From positions 1-16,290 of the forward strand of contig CAKTEB010000052.1 in the NCBI GenBank assembly GCA_934546685.1: a stretch of 16,290 nucleotides of DNA. Reading direction: 5' to 3'. Below the pieces are notes generated by a model. The model saw only the letters and a program-made list of their open reading frames with translations. It was not told where the DNA came from and ran no database searches. Position numbers and translations under genes: made by a program. Positions 13,960-16,290 of this stretch are shown piece after piece. The number at the start of each line of letters is the position of its first letter. Positions within the stretch are counted from its first letter, which is position 1. Source of the stretch: an uncultured Oscillospiraceae bacterium. GTDB lineage: Bacteria > Bacillota > Clostridia > Oscillospirales > Oscillospiraceae.

Positions 13960-14172
13960 TCAGACCATGATCTTCTGCGCCATTTCACTGCTGATGGCCA
14001 CCCGGGCCTCCTTCACCTGGACGATGACGTTTCCGCCCATCTTGGTGATGACCTTCAGGGACGTGCCGGGTACGAAGCCCAGATTCTCCAGATGATGCTG
14101 GAGCTCGTTGTTGCCTCCGACCCGGAGGACCGTGGCCTCTTCACCTTCGCCGATCAAATTCAGCGGCATCAT
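13960..14172 (-). CDS. feoA: FeoA-family protein (first of two)
   Basis: A 70-aa FeoA domain beginning MMPLNLIGEGEEATVLRVGG, with the hallmark HHLENLGFVPGTSLKVITKMGGNVIVQVKEARVAISSEMAQKIMV. It differs clearly from the second FeoA (ELQHHLENLG instead of KRRIMDMG), so the two are diverged paralogues, as in many Clostridia with tandem feoA genes. They may take different parts at FeoB. ATG 14172 has GGAAGG 8 nt upstream; a GTG three codons earlier overlaps that site and is rejected. It is the first gene of the operon. Confidence 0.9.
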   Translation of the reverse strand: MMPLNLIGEGEEATVLRVGGNNELQHHLENLGFVPGTSLKVITKMGGNVIVQVKEARVAISSEMAQKIMV

Positions 14173-14234
14173 AATGTTCACCTTCCTGCTTGAGAATATG
14201 GTTTGTCATTTCAAACTGCGGGATAGGCCCCGCT

Positions 14235-14252
14235 AATTAGAATCTGCTAACC
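14235..14252. promoter_or_regulatory. Iron-regulon operator, site 3 (feo leader)
   Basis: AATTAG-AATCTG-CTAACC, centred 34 bp from the next operator and within the transcribed leader of feoA. Confidence 0.6.
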
Positions 14253-14268
14253 GAAAGGATGAGAAAAG

Positions 14269-14286
14269 GGTTAGAATCTTCTAACC
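14269..14286. promoter_or_regulatory. Iron-regulon operator, site 4 (at the feo start site)
   Basis: GGTTAGAATCTTCTAACC is a perfect dyad apart from its two central bases. It begins about 8 bp downstream of the feo -10, so it covers the predicted start. This is a repressor position. Confidence 0.72.
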
Positions 14287-14293
14287 GCCCCCA

Positions 14294-14322
14294 ATGATAC
14301 GACTTCCCCTGCGCCTTGTCAA
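14294..14322 (-). promoter_or_regulatory. Main promoter of the feo operon
   Basis: On the minus strand a consensus TTGACA (14322-14317), a 17-bp spacer and TATCAT (14299-14294). The leader to feoA is about 115 nt. Operators at 14320-14336, 14269-14286 and 14235-14252 surround it, as expected for iron repression. Confidence 0.85.
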
Positions 14323-14336
14323 TAGCCCAGGCTAAC
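14320..14336. promoter_or_regulatory. Iron-regulon dyad, site 5 (overlaps the feo -35)
   Basis: CAATAG-N6-CTAAC, the same form as the two sites before the ATPase unit. Its CAATAG arm shares bases with the -35 hexamer. Confidence 0.55.
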
Positions 14337-14366
14337 TTTTTTGAACTTTCGCCGATTTGCACAAAT

Positions 14367-14383
14367 CATTAGGGGCCGCTAAC
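14367..14383. promoter_or_regulatory. Iron-regulon dyad, site 6 (upstream of the feo promoter)
   Basis: CATTAG-GGGCCG-CTAAC, about 50 bp upstream of the -35. The rest of the stretch 14384-14472 shows no gene. Confidence 0.5.
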
Positions 14384-14472
14384 AGCAATTTTACACAGGT
14401 TTTCATGCTGCCGGGGTAGGTTGATCGTCAGGGCCTTCCCGGCCTGGATCCGCCGCCCATGGGCACATCCGG

Positions 14473-14508
14473 AAAACATGGGCACCGCCGTTTTGCGGTG
14501 CCCATGTT
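14473..14508 (-). terminator. Intrinsic terminator of the flavodoxin gene
   Basis: A perfect 14-bp stem (14475-14488 with 14495-14508) with 6-nt loop is followed on the minus strand by TTTTCC. It lies 28 nt after the flavodoxin stop codon. Confidence 0.85.
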
Positions 14509-14535
14509 CTATCCTTGGAGGTTTTCTTGCCCCCA

Positions 14536-14955
14536 TTAAACCAGTGCAGCGCCCAGTGCCTTGCAGGCATTCACCGCGTCGTCATCGGGATCCTCATTGG
14601 CAATGACCGGGTCGGCCACCAGCTGTGCGCCGTCGCCCTGGCACCGCTCGGCCCAGTCCCGCATCCACTGGCCGTCGCCCCAGCCGTAGGAGCCGAACAG
14701 GCCGACGCGCTTGCCGGAGAGGCCTGCCTCGCAGGCGGTAAACATGGGCTCGAACTCGTCCTCCTCCAGGACCTCAGCGCCCATGGCGGGGCAGCCGAAG
14801 GCCACTGCGTCATAGCTGTCCATCAGGTCGGCGGAGAAGTCCGCGGCCTGGATCAGCTCTGCCTCTGCGCCGGCGCCCTGTGCGCCCTCCAGGACTGCGT
14901 TTGCCATGGCCTCGGTATTGCCGGTGGCGCTCCAATAGACGATTGCTGCTTTCAT
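14536..14955 (-). CDS. Short-chain flavodoxin
   Basis: A 139-aa FMN protein that carries electrons in the cytoplasm and replaces ferredoxin when iron is scarce. The phosphate-binding loop is SATGNT (9-14). The two loops flanking the flavin are GCPAMG (54-59) and FGSYGWGDGQWM (87-98). Length fits the short-chain class. I start at ATG 14955 (MKAAIVYWS), the usual flavodoxin N-terminus. An ATG four codons upstream lies against the AAAGG ribosome site. A MITE-like element ends 25 bp before this start. The gene follows the DUF3793 gene on the same strand and may be co-transcribed through that element from its iron-type operator. Confidence 0.93.
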   Translation of the reverse strand: MKAAIVYWSATGNTEAMANAVLEGAQGAGAEAELIQAADFSADLMDSYDAVAFGCPAMGAEVLEEDEFEPMFTACEAGLSGKRVGLFGSYGWGDGQWMRDWAERCQGDGAQLVADPVIANEDPDDDAVNACKALGAALV

Positions 14956-14980
14956 AGTAATTGTCATCCTTTCTTTCTTG

Positions 14981-15142
14981 GGACAACACCACACAAATGT
15001 ATCGGCGGGCTACAGCCGATCTTTTCCGCCGGAAATGCGTTATTTTTTCTTGACATACACAAAGTATGCCTGCGAAAAACTGCCTTTTTCCGGCGCAAAA
15101 TCTCTGGCTGAATTCTCGCCGCTAATTTATGTGGTATTGTCC
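14981..15142 (-). mobile_element. MITE-like element, 162 bp (copy B)
   Basis: The terminal inverted repeats 14981-14998 and 15125-15142 match at 16 of 18 positions (GGACAACACCACACAAAT). The interior aligns with the copy at 15819 in the opposite orientation: CTTTGTGTATGTCAAG here (minus strand) matches CTCTGTGTATTTCAAG there. It encodes nothing. It separates DUF3793 from flavodoxin, and its RNA could form a long hairpin. No clear target duplication is seen. Confidence 0.72.
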
Positions 15143-15192
15143 TATTCGCTGTTAAATTAAATGGTTGTTAACTAAAAAGTGATCTGTCGCGC

Positions 15193-15744
15193 TCAGCCCG
15201 CCACAATGAGCTGCTGAAAGGTCGCGCCGCAGCGCCATTTCTTACAATATACCTCTGTGCATTTTTTATACCGGCGAAAGGTTTTTTTTGCGGCCTCCTC
15301 ATCGCCATAGACCTTCCAGCAGCCCACGCATTTGCAGTCTGCCGCCCCATGCTCCATAAAGCCCCGAACATCCTCCGGGGGATAGCCCAGAAACAGGCCG
15401 ATCTCGTGGGGAAAGTCGCCCCCGGGCTGAAGCCGCCGCACCAGCTCCCGAAGGCACTGGCTGGGATCCTCCTGCCGGTAGCCCAGCTCCTTTAGAAGTC
15501 TGCGGGCCTCCTGGTTCCGGAGATCCCGGGAGAGGTAGCTGGGCCGGTATACATAGATCTGAGCCCGGCGCTTTCCATAGCACAGGGGCACCGCCCTGAG
15601 GCCCCGGGGCACCAGGATCCGGTTCAGCTGCCGTACCTGCTGCCGCACCTCCTGGGGAGACCGATATTCCGCCCCAAAGAGATTGCCGGTCTTGAGCCCC
15701 GCCAGGGTGGGGGCGCAGAACTGCACCAGGTTTTCCTCCGACAT
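15193..15744 (-). CDS. DUF3793 family protein
   Basis: A 183-aa protein recognisable as DUF3793 by QFCAPTLAGLKTGNLF (8-23), FPHEIGLFLGYPPEDV (111-126), a CKCVGCWKVY cysteine cluster (137-146) and KKCTEVYC (160-167). Its function is unknown. The conserved cysteines suggest metal or Fe-S binding. In anaerobic Firmicutes the family often lies beside flavodoxin and iron-uptake genes, as here. ATG 15744 has GGAG 9 nt upstream. A GTTAG-N6-CTAAC dyad lies 25 bp upstream of the start, so it probably belongs to the same iron regulon as feo. No signal peptide is seen. Confidence 0.9.
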   Translation of the reverse strand: MSEENLVQFCAPTLAGLKTGNLFGAEYRSPQEVRQQVRQLNRILVPRGLRAVPLCYGKRRAQIYVYRPSYLSRDLRNQEARRLLKELGYRQEDPSQCLRELVRRLQPGGDFPHEIGLFLGYPPEDVRGFMEHGAADCKCVGCWKVYGDEEAAKKTFRRYKKCTEVYCKKWRCGATFQQLIVAG

Positions 15745-15768
15745 GACCCTCTGCTCCTTCCCGGGAAA

Positions 15769-15784
15769 GTTAGTTTATTCTAAC
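15769..15784. promoter_or_regulatory. Iron-regulon operator, site 7 (before DUF3793)
   Basis: GTTAG-TTTATT-CTAAC. On the minus strand it overlaps TAGAAT, a possible -10 for the DUF3793-flavodoxin unit, although no convincing -35 is seen. Confidence 0.65.
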
Positions 15785-15818
15785 CCATCGTCAAAAAAAT
15801 GCCGCTCCGAAGAGCAGG

Positions 15819-15978
15819 GGCAATACCGCGCAAATCGGCAAGAGAATCTGGCGAGAGATTTTTCGTCAGGAAAAGGTGGAAAGCCGCAGGAATACTCTGT
15901 GTATTTCAAGGTTTTCCAAACGCATTACTGGCGAAAAAGATCCGCCAGAGTCCGCAGACGTATTTGTGGGGTGTTGCC
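15819..15978 (+). mobile_element. MITE-like element, 160 bp (copy C)
   Basis: The terminal inverted repeats 15819-15835 and 15962-15978 match at 14 of 17 positions. The interior is homologous to the 14981-15142 copy read on the minus strand. AGGG borders the element on both sides (15816-15819, 15979-15982), a possible but unproven target duplication. No transposase is encoded. Confidence 0.7.
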
Positions 15979-16020
15979 AGGGACATTGTAGCAAAGGGAT
16001 TGGAGCATGTCAAGAGAAAA

Positions 16021-16036
16021 GTTAGTTTTTTCTAAC
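16021..16036. promoter_or_regulatory. Iron-regulon-type dyad, site 8
   Basis: GTTAG-TTTTTT-CTAAC, the same half-sites and spacing as the site at 15769. It lies beyond the MITE-like element. It may be part of the original DUF3793 control region split by that insertion, or serve a gene to the right of the window. Confidence 0.5.
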
Positions 16037-16068
16037 TTTATTTTGTGTCTAAAATCTTCCACAGCTTC

Positions 16069-16290
16069 GTAGGGGCGGTTATCAATCGCCCGCGTTGTCG
16101 CAGTTCCGCACAGCACGCCCCCGTTCGGCGCTTCGCCTGAGATTCTCCACGTCATTGCGAGGAGGCCAAAAGCACTGAACAAAGTACCTTGTACAATGCA
16201 ATTCAGCCTCCGCACCGCAGTAGGCACGAAGGGGGCGGAAGCAAGAATTGGGGGCCCCGGCGAAGCCCAGCGAAGCGGGTTCGCTGGGGA
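16069..16290. repeat. Non-coding palindromic repeat region
   Basis: No credible gene is seen. An 8-bp stem GGGCGGTT/AATCGCCC (16073-16091) belongs to a GTAGGGGCG...CGCCCG type I have often seen scattered through gut Clostridia. CACGTCATTGCGAGGAGG (16149-16166) is a similarly common intergenic sequence. At the end CCCAGCGAA/TTCGCTGGG (16266-16274 with 16280-16288) forms a perfect hairpin. The 100-aa frame across it (15925-16227, minus) looks like a translated repeat. Confidence 0.5.

Noticed and set aside
14536..14994. Longer flavodoxin starting upstream of 14955
   Set aside because: The extension would be coded by the ribosome site and the MITE-like end; the canonical flavodoxin N-terminus starts at 14955.
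15925..16227. A 100-aa minus-strand frame
   Set aside because: It runs across the MITE-like end and the palindromic repeats. The peptide resembles translated intergenic repeats and lacks a good ribosome site.
1..16290. CRISPR arrays, rRNA genes, transposase genes
   Set aside because: No regularly spaced direct repeats, rRNA signatures or transposase motifs were seen on either strand.

Overview
The window looks like chromosomal DNA of an anaerobic gut Clostridia member, most likely of the Oscillospiraceae type (Flavonifractor/Oscillibacter-like). This rests on high-GC codon use with strong AGGAGG ribosome sites, sigma-A type promoters, and typical families such as DUF3793, DUF6110, FeoB-associated Cys-rich protein, tandem FeoA, and an Fe-S flavoenzyme of the BaiCD/dienoyl-CoA-reductase type. 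Taxonomy is inferred from gene content only.

Left edge (1-215): the 3' half of a tRNA-Arg(CCT) gene with its own terminator but without its 5' half. This is the signature of the distal attachment site of an element integrated to the left of the window. Region 291-2619: a metallo-beta-lactamase-fold hydrolase and gluQ diverge from two superimposed antiparallel promoters, followed by a small membrane protein. Region 2631-6841: an Fe-S/FMN/FAD oxidoreductase and an orphan lipoprotein solute-binding protein diverge from a 444-bp control region. Each promoter there carries an ATAAC-N5-GTTAT dyad (LysR-type) about 63 bp upstream of its predicted start. Region 6848-7476: a Phd/YefM-ParE/RelE toxin-antitoxin pair.

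Region 7526-15784 is an iron island, all on the minus strand. In transcription order it holds: DUF3793 and flavodoxin; two FeoA proteins, FeoB and a FeoB-associated Cys-rich membrane protein; a DtxR-like regulator, a 43-aa membrane protein and an AraC-type regulator joined by ATGA overlaps; and a 98-aa glycine-zipper protein (DUF6110-like) with a P1B-type ATPase that has Phe-Ser-Cys in place of Cys-Pro-Cys. The last pair resembles the FezA/FezB-type genes of ferrosome iron-storage organelles. A shared dyad, (G/A/C)(T/A)TAG-N6-CTAAC, recurs at eight places, all in front of these units or near the right edge. It predicts one iron-responsive regulon covering Fe(II) uptake, iron sequestration and the switch from ferredoxin to flavodoxin.

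A family of MITE-like elements with about 17-18 bp terminal inverted repeats (consensus GG-CAAYACC-C-CAAAT) occurs three times: 162 bp at 14981, 160 bp at 15819 and a 51-bp internally deleted form at 4986. Two of the three lie immediately before a ribosome-binding site. The right edge (16069-16290) is non-coding, repeat-rich DNA.
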